A DNA stretch of 64,000 bases. Origin: Uliginosibacterium aquaticum. GTDB taxonomy: Bacteria; Pseudomonadota; Gammaproteobacteria; Burkholderiales; Rhodocyclaceae. A model generated the notes under the pieces. That model saw only the letters and a list, made by a program, of their open reading frames with translations, did no database searches and was not told the origin of the DNA. Positions within the stretch are counted from its first letter, which is position 1, and every line of letters begins with the position of its first letter. The stretch spans positions 248,001 through 312,000 of the forward strand of contig NZ_JABCSC020000002.1 in NCBI RefSeq assembly GCF_012972705.2, given 5' to 3'. This document shows, one piece after another, positions 1 through 7,086 of this stretch. Position numbers and translations under genes: made by a program.

Positions 1-682
1 CCTGCGTCATCTGATCGGCCCAGGCATCGGCCGTGTTGTGCTCATCCAGCGCCAGGGCGATCCGCACAGCCACGCGGCGCAAATTCTCGATCACCGCTAA
101 GCGCAGCATGATCGGGGTAGCCCATAGCTCTCCAAGCTGCAAGGGCGTAATGCTCTGGTACGCCGTCACGAAACGCTTGAGCACCTCGGCATCGACGCGC
201 CCGTCACCATGCGACACGATTTCAAGCGCGATGCCATATACGCGTGGGCGTCCGGCCGAGAAGCCGGGCAGGCACTCATCCAAGCGGGGCAGGCCCCGGC
301 TGTAACCCTTGGGCAGATGGCGGCGTGCGGTGCGGATCTGCTCCTCGATGAGATAGAAGTTGTCGAGCAGCCAGCCTCCGGCAGGCGTGATACGGCGTTT
401 CGCGGTTACCGCGCGCGTCAGCAGACTGCACACACCGATCAGCGCCGCCTCATTCTCTTCCAGGCGCCCCAGAAGCTGATCCGGTGCGCGGCCCGCTGCC
501 AGGGTATGGCTTTGCGCCAGACCGCGGCCATGCACAGCCATCTGCTCCGAGCTGAACAACTCGGAGCGCAAGGGTTCTTCAGGATCAGGAAACAGCCACA
601 CAGGTGCCTGCCCTTGATCGAGCGATGCCGGTGACTTCAGGTAGCGGGAAAAACGCCGGATGAATGCTGCAGGAAAGGCCAA
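1..682 (-). CDS. ndvB: cyclic beta-1,2-glucan synthase, N-terminal part (runs off left edge)
   Basis: The first 227 codons are present; the 3' end lies beyond base 1. Membrane enzymes of this family (ChvB/NdvB) polymerise UDP-glucose into periplasmic cyclic beta-1,2-glucans and are usually over 2,700 residues long. The translation carries the hallmark N-terminal block: a region around residues 50-70 (GRGLAQSHTL) followed by WLLDNFYLIEEQIRTARRHL and LPKGYSRGLPRL, a pattern I know only from this family. I chose TTG at 682 because AAGGAG sits 9 bases upstream and no better in-frame ATG exists. A minus-strand terminator at 853-883 separates it from the BON gene. The identification is firm; the completeness of the rest of the gene cannot be judged. 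Confidence 0.85.
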   Translation of the reverse strand, partial: MAFPAAFIRRFSRYLKSPASLDQGQAPVWLFPDPEEPLRSELFSSEQMAVHGRGLAQSHTLAAGRAPDQLLGRLEENEAALIGVCSLLTRAVTAKRRITPAGGWLLDNFYLIEEQIRTARRHLPKGYSRGLPRLDECLPGFSAGRPRVYGIALEIVSHGDGRVDAEVLKRFVTAYQSITPLQLGELWATPIMLRLAVIENLRRVAVRIALALDEHNTADAWADQMTQ

Positions 683-852
683 GATCGAAAGCTCCTTCTG
701 GAACAGGGGACCTCAGCACAGCACGCCATTCCCGGCAGTCCTCAACTGGATGCAAATACCAGCGGGCAAATTCTGCAGACAGCAGAAAATGTGAGATGCA
801 TTAAGGCGGAGCAGCCTTGCTCACGAAGAGCGCTGTCGAAGGGAAGGAAAAT

Positions 853-883
853 GCGCATCTCCGAAACTGCCTGGGAGATGCGC
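853..883 (-). terminator. rho-independent terminator of the BON gene
   Basis: A perfect 10-bp stem (GCGCATCTCC at 853-862, GGAGATGCGC at 874-883) with an 11-base loop lies just downstream of the BON lipoprotein stop codon. On the minus strand it is followed by ATTTTCC, a modest T-rich tail. It should end transcription from the BON gene before the glucan synthase gene. Confidence 0.65.
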
Positions 884-896
884 CGGGCAAAACCTG

Positions 897-1211
897 TTAC
901 TTGATACGGATGTCGTTCTTGACGGATTTGACGCCACCGACCTTACGCGCTACTTCAACAGCCTTGCTTGCAGCGGCCGGGGTATCCACGAAACCACTCA
1001 GCTGGACGACGCCCTTGAAGGTTTCAACATTGATATCGAATACCTTCAGATCAGCTTCGCCGAGAATCGCGCTCTTCACCTTGGAGGTGATCAGGCTGTC
1101 ATCCAGATACTCACCGGTGCCCTCCTGAGTCGAGGTGGAGGCACATCCCATCACGGACATCAAGGTGAAGGCGGTCAAAAACGCTGCGAGGTACTTCAGG
1201 GCTTGTTTCAT
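897..1211 (-). CDS. BON-domain lipoprotein (OsmY-like)
   Basis: A 104-residue envelope protein. Residues 1-22 form a lipoprotein signal peptide ending in a lipobox (MSVMGC, with C23 the expected lipidated cysteine), so it is probably anchored in the outer membrane facing the periplasm. Residues about 38-104 form one BON domain (LITSKVKSAIL, then VQLSGFVDTPAAASKA and GGVKSVKNDI). BON domains are thought to bind phospholipid and often appear in osmotic or envelope stress proteins such as OsmY. It lies downstream of a csbD-type gene on the same strand, which fits a stress-response role, but the 327-base gap suggests its own promoter. The specific function is unknown. Confidence 0.85.
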   Translation of the reverse strand: MKQALKYLAAFLTAFTLMSVMGCASTSTQEGTGEYLDDSLITSKVKSAILGEADLKVFDINVETFKGVVQLSGFVDTPAAASKAVEVARKVGGVKSVKNDIRIK

Positions 1212-1538
1212 GATTCACTCTCCTGGCAATTGGGAAACAGAAACGTCCACGCCGTGGGCGTTTTGACGAGCCTTCGTGCCAGCCTCCACGAATCAGCTCC
1301 GAAATGAATGGCGCTGCGTTTGGAAGCAGGACGACGGCCGATGAAGACGGGTGCTGCATGGACCACCGCAGATGCCCGAAATGAGCGCAGGCTGCGGATT
1401 CGTTTCATGAGCCAAGCGTAAGAGGATGAGTGAGGGCAGTCTGTACGCTATCGAACATTGCGTGGATTCAATCCACGCCGGGTTCGGCGTATCACCTGCA
1501 CCCCGCAACGCGTGCGGCGCGCAGGCTATTTCAGTGGT
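1212..1538. other. intergenic region, BON promoter side
   Basis: No convincing gene is seen in these 327 bases. The region must hold the minus-strand promoter of the BON gene and the 3' end of the csbD transcript. It contains two adjacent inverted repeats: a perfect 8-1-8 palindrome at 1461-1477 and a 5-4-5 hairpin at 1476-1489. Short open frames here have no family resemblance. Confidence 0.5.
1461..1477. repeat. perfect palindrome between csbD and BON genes
   Basis: CGTGGATT-C-AATCCACG is an exact 8-1-8 inverted repeat. It lies about 60 bases beyond the csbD stop and 250 bases upstream of the BON start. It has no T-tract, so it is either part of a weak terminator together with the adjoining CGCCG-GGTT-CGGCG hairpin, or a protein-binding site. 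There is no direct evidence for either. Confidence 0.5.
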
Positions 1539-1763
1539 TCAGGGAATCTTGCCCGGGCGATAGTCGCGATTGCGATGCTCGAAATCGCGGATCTGGGTTT
1601 CGGCCTCCTCCTTCGTCACACCATAGGCCTCCTGGAGCTTCCCCCCCAGTTCGACGCGTTTTCCGGCAATGACATCCAGATGATCATCCGTCAGCTTTCC
1701 CCACTGCGATTTGACCCGCCCCTTGAACTGTTTCCAGTTCCCTTCAACGATATCCCAGTTCAT
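1539..1763 (-). CDS. CsbD family stress-response protein
   Basis: A 74-residue hydrophilic cytoplasmic protein of the CsbD/YjbJ family. The signature is complete: MNWDIVEGNWKQFKGRVK near the start, then WGKLTDDHLDVIAGKR and a charged C-terminal helix. Members are strongly induced by general stress or osmotic shock, but their biochemical role is not known. I chose ATG at 1763 because AGGAG precedes it closely and the family begins with M-N-W/K; an upstream in-frame start at 1865 would add residues with no family match. It is followed at a distance by another stress/envelope gene (BON). Confidence 0.9.
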   Translation of the reverse strand: MNWDIVEGNWKQFKGRVKSQWGKLTDDHLDVIAGKRVELGGKLQEAYGVTKEEAETQIRDFEHRNRDYRPGKIP

Positions 1764-1908
1764 GTAAAACTCCTGTTCATGAAAACCGAGGGACGGGATC
1801 GCCCATCGGAGCAAGCATTTCCGGCAAACAGATACAAGCCCAAGCGCGGTCAGCGCCGGGGACAAGGGCGATATCAGCCCCGGTCAATACCCGCGCGCGG
1901 TCACACAA

Positions 1909-2520
1909 TTACTTGCCGAAACTGAGTTTGACCTTGGCCAGACACTGATCCTTGGCGTCGCCGGCAAAGGCACCACACTTCTGCTTTTCGACCTCGTACT
2001 GTGCGTCGGACTTATCGTCCTTGGCATCCTTGCGTGCGTCAGCTGTTGTGGTATCGGCCTTCTTGCGTGCGTCAGCGGTTTTCTCGATTTCCGTTACCTT
2101 GGCATCCGAAGTCTTCAGCTGCACTTTGGCATCAGCCTTGGCTGCAGTCTCGGCGGCCTTTGCCTCCTTGATGCAGACATCCTTGGCGTTACCCGCGATG
2201 TCATCGCAGCGTTGCTTGGCTACGGCATAGTCCGATTCCGCCTTGACTACGCGCACCTGGTTGCGGGTCTTGGCACTGGGGGTGTAACTGGCATCAAGTT
2301 CAGCCAGGGCATTTTTTTCCTTGCCAGCAGCCTCAGCTGCACAAATATCCTTGGCGTTGCCGGACATAGAACCACACGCAGTTTTGGCCGACTTGTATTC
2401 GGCAGATATTTTTTCCTTGCCGGCCTTGAACTCGTTATTCGAGATGCTCTGTGCCATGACGCCGGCGCTGGATACGAGACCGATCGCCAGCGTGATCACG
2501 CTGAAAGTGAACTTGTTCAT
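1909..2520 (-). CDS. exported alanine/lysine-rich protein with three Cys-pair repeats
   Basis: A 203-residue protein. Residues 1-24 are a Sec signal peptide (MNKFTFSVITLAIG...AGVMAQ), so it is periplasmic. The mature part has three copies of a motif in which two cysteines flank a G-[ND]-A-K-D core: CGSMSGNAKDIC, CDDIAGNAKDVC and CGAFAGDAKDQC. Between copies two and three is a highly charged, alanine-rich, probably helical stretch (EKTADARKKADTTTADARKD). Similar proteins occur in betaproteobacteria, sometimes labelled TolA-like because of composition, but I do not recognise a function. Start chosen at 2520 (AAGGAAACAAT before ATG); the longer frame to 2760 adds no sensible sequence. Paired cysteines suggest disulfide-stapled helical hairpins or metal binding. 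Confidence 0.75.
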   Translation of the reverse strand: MNKFTFSVITLAIGLVSSAGVMAQSISNNEFKAGKEKISAEYKSAKTACGSMSGNAKDICAAEAAGKEKNALAELDASYTPSAKTRNQVRVVKAESDYAVAKQRCDDIAGNAKDVCIKEAKAAETAAKADAKVQLKTSDAKVTEIEKTADARKKADTTTADARKDAKDDKSDAQYEVEKQKCGAFAGDAKDQCLAKVKLSFGK

Positions 2521-2873
2521 ATTGTTTCCTTCATAGGTTGGGTGGTGAGCAGTGCATTGCAAGCAGCCCATGCACAAGCTCCCTTGAACCGACACGTCCT
2601 CAGCGCATTCCGTCTTGACGCCCACAGATTCTGCGCTGACCAGAGTCGGCTCAAGGCCAGCAAAGACTATGAAGTCCGCCCGCCGAAGTCTGTCTGCTGT
2701 CGCACACAGAAATTGCCAAACATGCATAAGCGCCCCGCCTGCCCCATAAACAATTTGCACAGGCTATGTTCGGTAGCGCACAGTCTGGGGATACCCGGCT
2801 ACCTATTATTCTGAGGCAGTCACTCGCATGCCATTCGGCGCCGAGATTTGCGCAAAAATCAGGGAGATCGCGT
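2521..2873. other. divergent intergenic region
   Basis: These 353 bases separate the Cys-repeat protein gene (minus) from the first Crp/Fnr-like regulator (plus), so promoters for both must lie here. A dyad GTGCAT (2552-2557) / ATGCAC (2570-2575) sits 32-55 bases upstream of the minus-strand start and could be an operator. No credible gene is seen. Confidence 0.5.
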
Positions 2874-3596
2874 ATGCCCCAAGCTCCAGGCCCTTTGCAG
2901 AATCACTTGCTCGCAGCACTTCCACCCACCGCATACGCGCGCATCGTCAACCATCTTGAGCCCGTCAACATGACACTTGGCGATGTTCTGTATGAGTCCG
3001 GCGCACAAATGCGCCACGTGTATTTCCCGACATCCTCCATCGTGTCCTTGCTCTATGTGATGGAAGATGGGGCCTCTGCAGAGATTGCCGTTGTGGGCAA
3101 CGAAGGCATTGTTGGCGTGTCCCTTTTCATGGGCGGCGAAACGACTCCCAGCCGGGCTGTCGTGCAAAGTGCCGGCCATGCTTACCGCCTGAAGGGACAA
3201 CTGCTAAAGGATGAGTTCAACCAGGCGGGCCCGATGCAACGCTTGCTGCTGCGTTACACGCAAGCCCTGTTGACCCAGATGGCTCAAACCGCAGTATGTA
3301 ACCGCCATCACTCGCTGGACCAGCAACTTTGCCGCTGGCTCTTACTGAGCCTTGATCGCCTGCCAAGCAACAAACTCGTGATGACGCAAGAGTTGATAGC
3401 CAACATGCTCGGCGTACGCCGGGAAGGTGTCACCGAAGCCGCTGGCAATCTGCAACGTGCAGGTCTGATCGAATATCACCGCGGACACATCACGGCCCTG
3501 GACCGCCCCGGACTCGAAGCAAGAGCCTGCGAGTGCTATGCGGTCGTCAAGAAAGAATCAGACCGCCTTCTTCCAGACCTGCACGCCGTAGTCTGA
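2874..3596 (+). CDS. Crp/Fnr family transcriptional regulator, copy 1
   Basis: A 240-residue DNA-binding regulator. Residues about 10-150 form a cyclic-nucleotide-binding-like beta barrel (VYFPTSSIVSLLYVMEDGAS, then VGNEGIVGVSLFMGG); residues about 165-225 form a Crp-type winged helix-turn-helix (ELIANMLGVRREGVTEAAG). The canonical cAMP-binding arginine/serine phosphate pocket is not evident, and there is no Fnr-type N-terminal cysteine cluster, so the ligand is unknown. Start at 2874 has AGGGAGA 6-7 bases upstream; the in-frame start at 2766 would add a non-conserved tail. A paralogue follows 170 bases downstream on the same strand. Confidence 0.88.
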   Translation: MPQAPGPLQNHLLAALPPTAYARIVNHLEPVNMTLGDVLYESGAQMRHVYFPTSSIVSLLYVMEDGASAEIAVVGNEGIVGVSLFMGGETTPSRAVVQSAGHAYRLKGQLLKDEFNQAGPMQRLLLRYTQALLTQMAQTAVCNRHHSLDQQLCRWLLLSLDRLPSNKLVMTQELIANMLGVRREGVTEAAGNLQRAGLIEYHRGHITALDRPGLEARACECYAVVKKESDRLLPDLHAVV

Positions 3597-3765
3597 CCGA
3601 CGCATCAGGTCTTGCGACAATGCGCCGTCGCCTCTGTACGGCAGCGCGCAGACAGAAACCTGCTTTTAGTCCAGCTTGCCAAATGCCCAGCCAGATATAT
3701 CGCTGGTTGAAACTCATGCAGGTGCAATCCGCTTCGCCTGCAGCCGCGACTGAGAGAGGTTTCAC

Positions 3766-4476
3766 GTGCTCGCCATAACGCATGACCTGAATAGCAACCG
3801 CTTGCTGGCATCCCTCCCTCCCAAGAACCAGCAAAGATTGCTCGACGCGGGGGATCTGGTTGAATTGGCATTTTCAGAAATACTTGCCGAACCCGGCGAA
3901 TGGATTCGTTACGTGTATTTCCCCAGTGACAGTTTCATCTCGCTGACCACCTCGCGTGATGAACGAACCTGTCTGGAAGTCGGATTGATCGGCAATGAAG
4001 GCATGCTGGGCATCGCCCTCGTGCTTGGCGTTGACGTGTCTCCCTTGCATGCGCTGGTCCAAGGGGCAGGCACTGCGCTGCGCATTGATGCAGCATTTTT
4101 CCGCAGAGAACTGAAGCGCAGTCCGGAACTGGAGCAGACACTAAAACGCTATCTGTACGTGCTGATGCAGCAACTTGCCCAGACCTCGGTGTGTACACGC
4201 TTTCACGTCGTGGAAGCACGTCTCGCCCGCTGGCTCTTGATGACACAAGACCGCGCGCATTCCGACAAATTCCACATCACCCATGCCTTCCTAGCCTACA
4301 TGCTGGGGGTGCGCCGCGTGGGAGTCACCAAAGCCGCCACATCCCTTCATAACCTGGCGCTAATCAGCTACAGCCGCGGGGATATCACGATCGAAGACAG
4401 GAGCGGCTTGATAGAGGTAGCCTGTGACTGCTACACGCACGATAAAAACACCTATCGGGAAACCATGCATTTTTAG
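3766..4476 (+). CDS. Crp/Fnr family transcriptional regulator, copy 2
   Basis: A 236-residue paralogue of the gene just upstream. The same blocks recur: YVYFPSDSFISL, LIGNEGMLGIALVLGV, QQLAQTSVCTRFHVVEARLA and the helix-turn-helix AYMLGVRRVGVTKAA. The start is GTG at 3766, preceded by GAGAGAGG. No bound ligand can be predicted, since there is no clear cAMP pocket and no iron-sulfur cysteines. The 169-base gap to copy 1 holds no obvious terminator, so co-transcription is possible. Sequence conservation in the DNA-recognition helix between the two copies suggests related targets. Confidence 0.87.
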   Translation: MLAITHDLNSNRLLASLPPKNQQRLLDAGDLVELAFSEILAEPGEWIRYVYFPSDSFISLTTSRDERTCLEVGLIGNEGMLGIALVLGVDVSPLHALVQGAGTALRIDAAFFRRELKRSPELEQTLKRYLYVLMQQLAQTSVCTRFHVVEARLARWLLMTQDRAHSDKFHITHAFLAYMLGVRRVGVTKAATSLHNLALISYSRGDITIEDRSGLIEVACDCYTHDKNTYRETMHF

Positions 4477-4688
4477 CCCCCCGCCCCCTGTGAATCGCCC
4501 CGACTTTTGTGGACGCGCCCACAGGCCACGTTGCAACTTGGAGCGGCCAAGTTCGGTCAGAAAGACTTTTGGATTGATGATGCATCCCCGTTGATTCAGT
4601 CGAACTAGCGGCCTACTATGCAATTCGGTTGGACGTTGATCCTGTTGGATTACATGGAATCCAACCTTAAACCCAAGGGGATGTTCAG

Positions 4689-6479
4689 ATGGTTTTTTTG
4701 CGTTCCAAGATTGCTTCAACGCTGCTAGCACTCGCAGCAGCCACTGTTGTCTCCCCTTCCTTGCTGGCGGCAGAGCCTGTAACGGTCATTTCTGGTGGCG
4801 ACATCTTGACCATGGAAGGAAGCTCGCCACGCTATGCCGAAGCAGTCGTGGTCAAGGATGGTGTGATTCGCTTCGTGGGCGCCAAATCCGAAGCCATGAA
4901 GCTCGCCGGTGCAAAAGCGAGACTGTTCAATCTTGGGGGCAAAACCCTGATGCCCGGCTTTGTTGATGCGCACATGCATCCGGTTCAGGCCGCATCAATG
5001 CTGGCGCCACAGTTCATTACCCCGTTCGACTGGAAATTTCCTTGGGGGGATGCAAAAGCCGTTCGCGGCAGTGCTGCGTTCATGGCCAAGCTCAAAGCGT
5101 CCGAAGCCGGCACTGCAGACGGACTTCCCTTGGTCGTCTGGGGCTATCTGAAGCCGTTTCATGGAGACCTGAACCGGGCAATGCTGGATAAGGTTTCCAG
5201 TACTCGGCCGATCATCGTCTGGTCGTACTCGGCGCATGAAATGTACTTCAACACGGCCGCCTTGAAGGCCTACGGTTTTACCGCTGAAGAGGTTGCCGGC
5301 AACAAGCAAGTGGATTTCGAAAACGGCTTCTATCGGGAAGCGGCAATGATCGAAATCGCTGCGCCAAAGATCATGTCGGTGCTGTTTGACCCCAAGAAGA
5401 TTCCGACGGGCCTGCGTCGGGTGCGTGAGCTGGCGCATCAGGGCGGCGTTACAACCATGGGTGACATGGGGACCGGATCAAGCGGCTCGCTGAAAAACGA
5501 TCTAGGCGTCATCACGAGCATTCTGGACAACGATGCCTCACCCTTCCGTATGGCGCTGGTACCGGATGCGAAAACGCTGGATATGCAAATCAAGGACAAG
5601 GCCAAGCTTGTCTCCATGGTCAAGGCGCTGCCTGACACCAGCACTGCGCACAAAGCCTTCCCGAAGCAGGTCAAGCTTTACGCCGATGGTGCATTCTTTG
5701 CTGAAGCCATGCGTCTGGAGCTGCCAGGTTACAGCGACGGCCATCAGGGGGAATGGATGATGCCGCCCGAACGCCTTGAAGCCCTGATTGGGCAGTGGTG
5801 GAAAGAAGGCTACGACATTCATATTCACTGCAATGGCAGTGAGGCTTTGACATTGATTCTCGATAGCCTCGACAAGGCTATGACCGTGCACACCGGCAAG
5901 GGCCAGCGCCTGGTCATCGAGCACTTCGGGGTATCGACGCCGGAACAATCCAAGCGCATCGCTCGCATGGGGAATGTGTTCATCTCAGCGAACCCGTACT
6001 ACCACTACTCAATGTCGGACGCGTACTCAAATGGCAGTCTGGGTGCCAAGGCCGGTGCTGAAATTGTGAGGCTCGGCTCGCTTGCCGAAAACGGCGTGAA
6101 ATTTGCTCTGCATTCCGACTTTACGATGGCGCCAATGGAACCGCTCTTCCTTGCCTGGATTGCCGTCAATCGCGTTAATGCGGTGGGGAATCAGCTGGCG
6201 CCGCAGGAGCGTGTCTCGGTATACAACGCTCTGCAAGGTGTCACGATCAACGCCGCGTACATGCTGCGGCTTGAGAATCTGACAGGCAGCATTGCGGTGG
6301 GCAAGAAGGCTGACTTCGTGCTGTTGGATCAGAATCCGATGAAGGTTGATCCCATGAAGATCAAGGACATCGAGGTTCTGGGCACGATGTTTGAGGGTAA
6401 GCCCTATCCTCTGCATCAGGATGCATCGCCATTACCCGAGAAGTACGACCCTGCAAACATACATCTCGACATTCATTGA
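4689..6479 (+). CDS. exported amidohydrolase (YtcJ-like)
   Basis: A 596-residue metal-dependent hydrolase of the amidohydrolase superfamily, type 3. Residues 1-27 are a Sec signal peptide (RSKIASTLLALAAATVVSPS...LLAAE), so it works in the periplasm. Metal-site motifs are visible: DAHMHP at about residue 94, HIHCNG at about 379 and LHSDF at about 475. The C-terminal frame KKADFVLLDQNPM is typical of the small beta domain that closes the fold. YtcJ-like enzymes hydrolyse C-N bonds in N-acyl or cyclic amides; the substrate cannot be inferred. Start at 4689 is preceded by AAGGGGA. The gene stands alone, convergent with the OsmC-like gene. Confidence 0.85.
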   Translation: MVFLRSKIASTLLALAAATVVSPSLLAAEPVTVISGGDILTMEGSSPRYAEAVVVKDGVIRFVGAKSEAMKLAGAKARLFNLGGKTLMPGFVDAHMHPVQAASMLAPQFITPFDWKFPWGDAKAVRGSAAFMAKLKASEAGTADGLPLVVWGYLKPFHGDLNRAMLDKVSSTRPIIVWSYSAHEMYFNTAALKAYGFTAEEVAGNKQVDFENGFYREAAMIEIAAPKIMSVLFDPKKIPTGLRRVRELAHQGGVTTMGDMGTGSSGSLKNDLGVITSILDNDASPFRMALVPDAKTLDMQIKDKAKLVSMVKALPDTSTAHKAFPKQVKLYADGAFFAEAMRLELPGYSDGHQGEWMMPPERLEALIGQWWKEGYDIHIHCNGSEALTLILDSLDKAMTVHTGKGQRLVIEHFGVSTPEQSKRIARMGNVFISANPYYHYSMSDAYSNGSLGAKAGAEIVRLGSLAENGVKFALHSDFTMAPMEPLFLAWIAVNRVNAVGNQLAPQERVSVYNALQGVTINAAYMLRLENLTGSIAVGKKADFVLLDQNPMKVDPMKIKDIEVLGTMFEGKPYPLHQDASPLPEKYDPANIHLDIH

Positions 6480-6580
6480 GACCTTTCAGACTTTGTGTTC
6501 GAGGGCTGCCTAACTGGAGACCGGTGACGATTGGAAAGCGGTCGCCAGCCACCTTCTCATCGACAGACCGCTTTGGCCGA

Positions 6581-7015
6581 TCAGCCGCCATCAGTCAGCG
6601 CCTCCAGCACTTCGAAATCAATCCTGATCTCCGCGCTCTTCTCCAGCATCGCCGTCGCGGAGCTGTATTTCTCGGCAGACAGGTGAATGACGCGCTCAAC
6701 CACTGCCGGATCCAGGTCCCTACCCTTTACCGTGTAGAAGTAATCCACCCGCGTAAATACCTTGGGCTCTGTGTCGGCGCGCGTGGCATCCATGCACACT
6801 TCCACCGCATCGATCTCATAGCCTTCGCGCTTGAGGAAGAGCACGACGTCATACGCAGTGCAGCCCCCCGCCCCAGCCAGAATCAATTCCATCGGGCGCG
6901 GGAACTGGTTTCGGCCGCCTAGCTCCCCTGCTCCGCCTTCCATGCGGACTTCGTGACCACTGCCGGTTGTGGCAACAAATCGGGCCTCTCCGGCCCAGCT
7001 GACGGTGCATTCCAT
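6581..7015 (-). CDS. OsmC/YhfA family protein lacking the second redox cysteine
   Basis: A 144-residue OsmC-fold protein. The first conserved cysteine is in AGAGGCTAYDVVLFL, where family members use it to reduce organic peroxides together with a second cysteine in a KYC-S motif. Here the matching segment reads AEKYSSATAML, encoded by AGC, so the second cysteine is a serine. C3 and the Cys in VEVCMDA are extra. The peroxidase reaction may be altered or lost. Start ATG 7015 has GAGGGAG upstream; TTG at 7030 is a weaker alternative. It is the last gene in the direction of the encapsulin operon but lies immediately after a strong terminator hairpin. A link to persulfide or sulfane handling is possible from context only. 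Confidence 0.85.
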   Translation of the reverse strand: MECTVSWAGEARFVATTGSGHEVRMEGGAGELGGRNQFPRPMELILAGAGGCTAYDVVLFLKREGYEIDAVEVCMDATRADTEPKVFTRVDYFYTVKGRDLDPAVVERVIHLSAEKYSSATAMLEKSAEIRIDFEVLEALTDGG

Positions 7016-7033
7016 ATCGGACTCCCTCAAATG

Positions 7034-7066
7034 AAAAAGCCGGCAGCGGTTTCCCGGCTGCCGGCT
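7034..7066 (-). terminator. rho-independent terminator after the cargo desulfurase
   Basis: On the minus strand a 9-bp perfect stem (AGCCGGCAG / CTGCCGGCT at 7058-7066 and 7038-7046) with an 11-base loop is followed by TTTTTC. It begins about 20 bases after the desulfurase stop and ends only about 10 bases before the OsmC ribosome binding site. It should end the encapsulin transcript, leaving OsmC to readthrough. Confidence 0.85.
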
Positions 7067-7086
7067 GGTGATTGCTTACAACAGGC

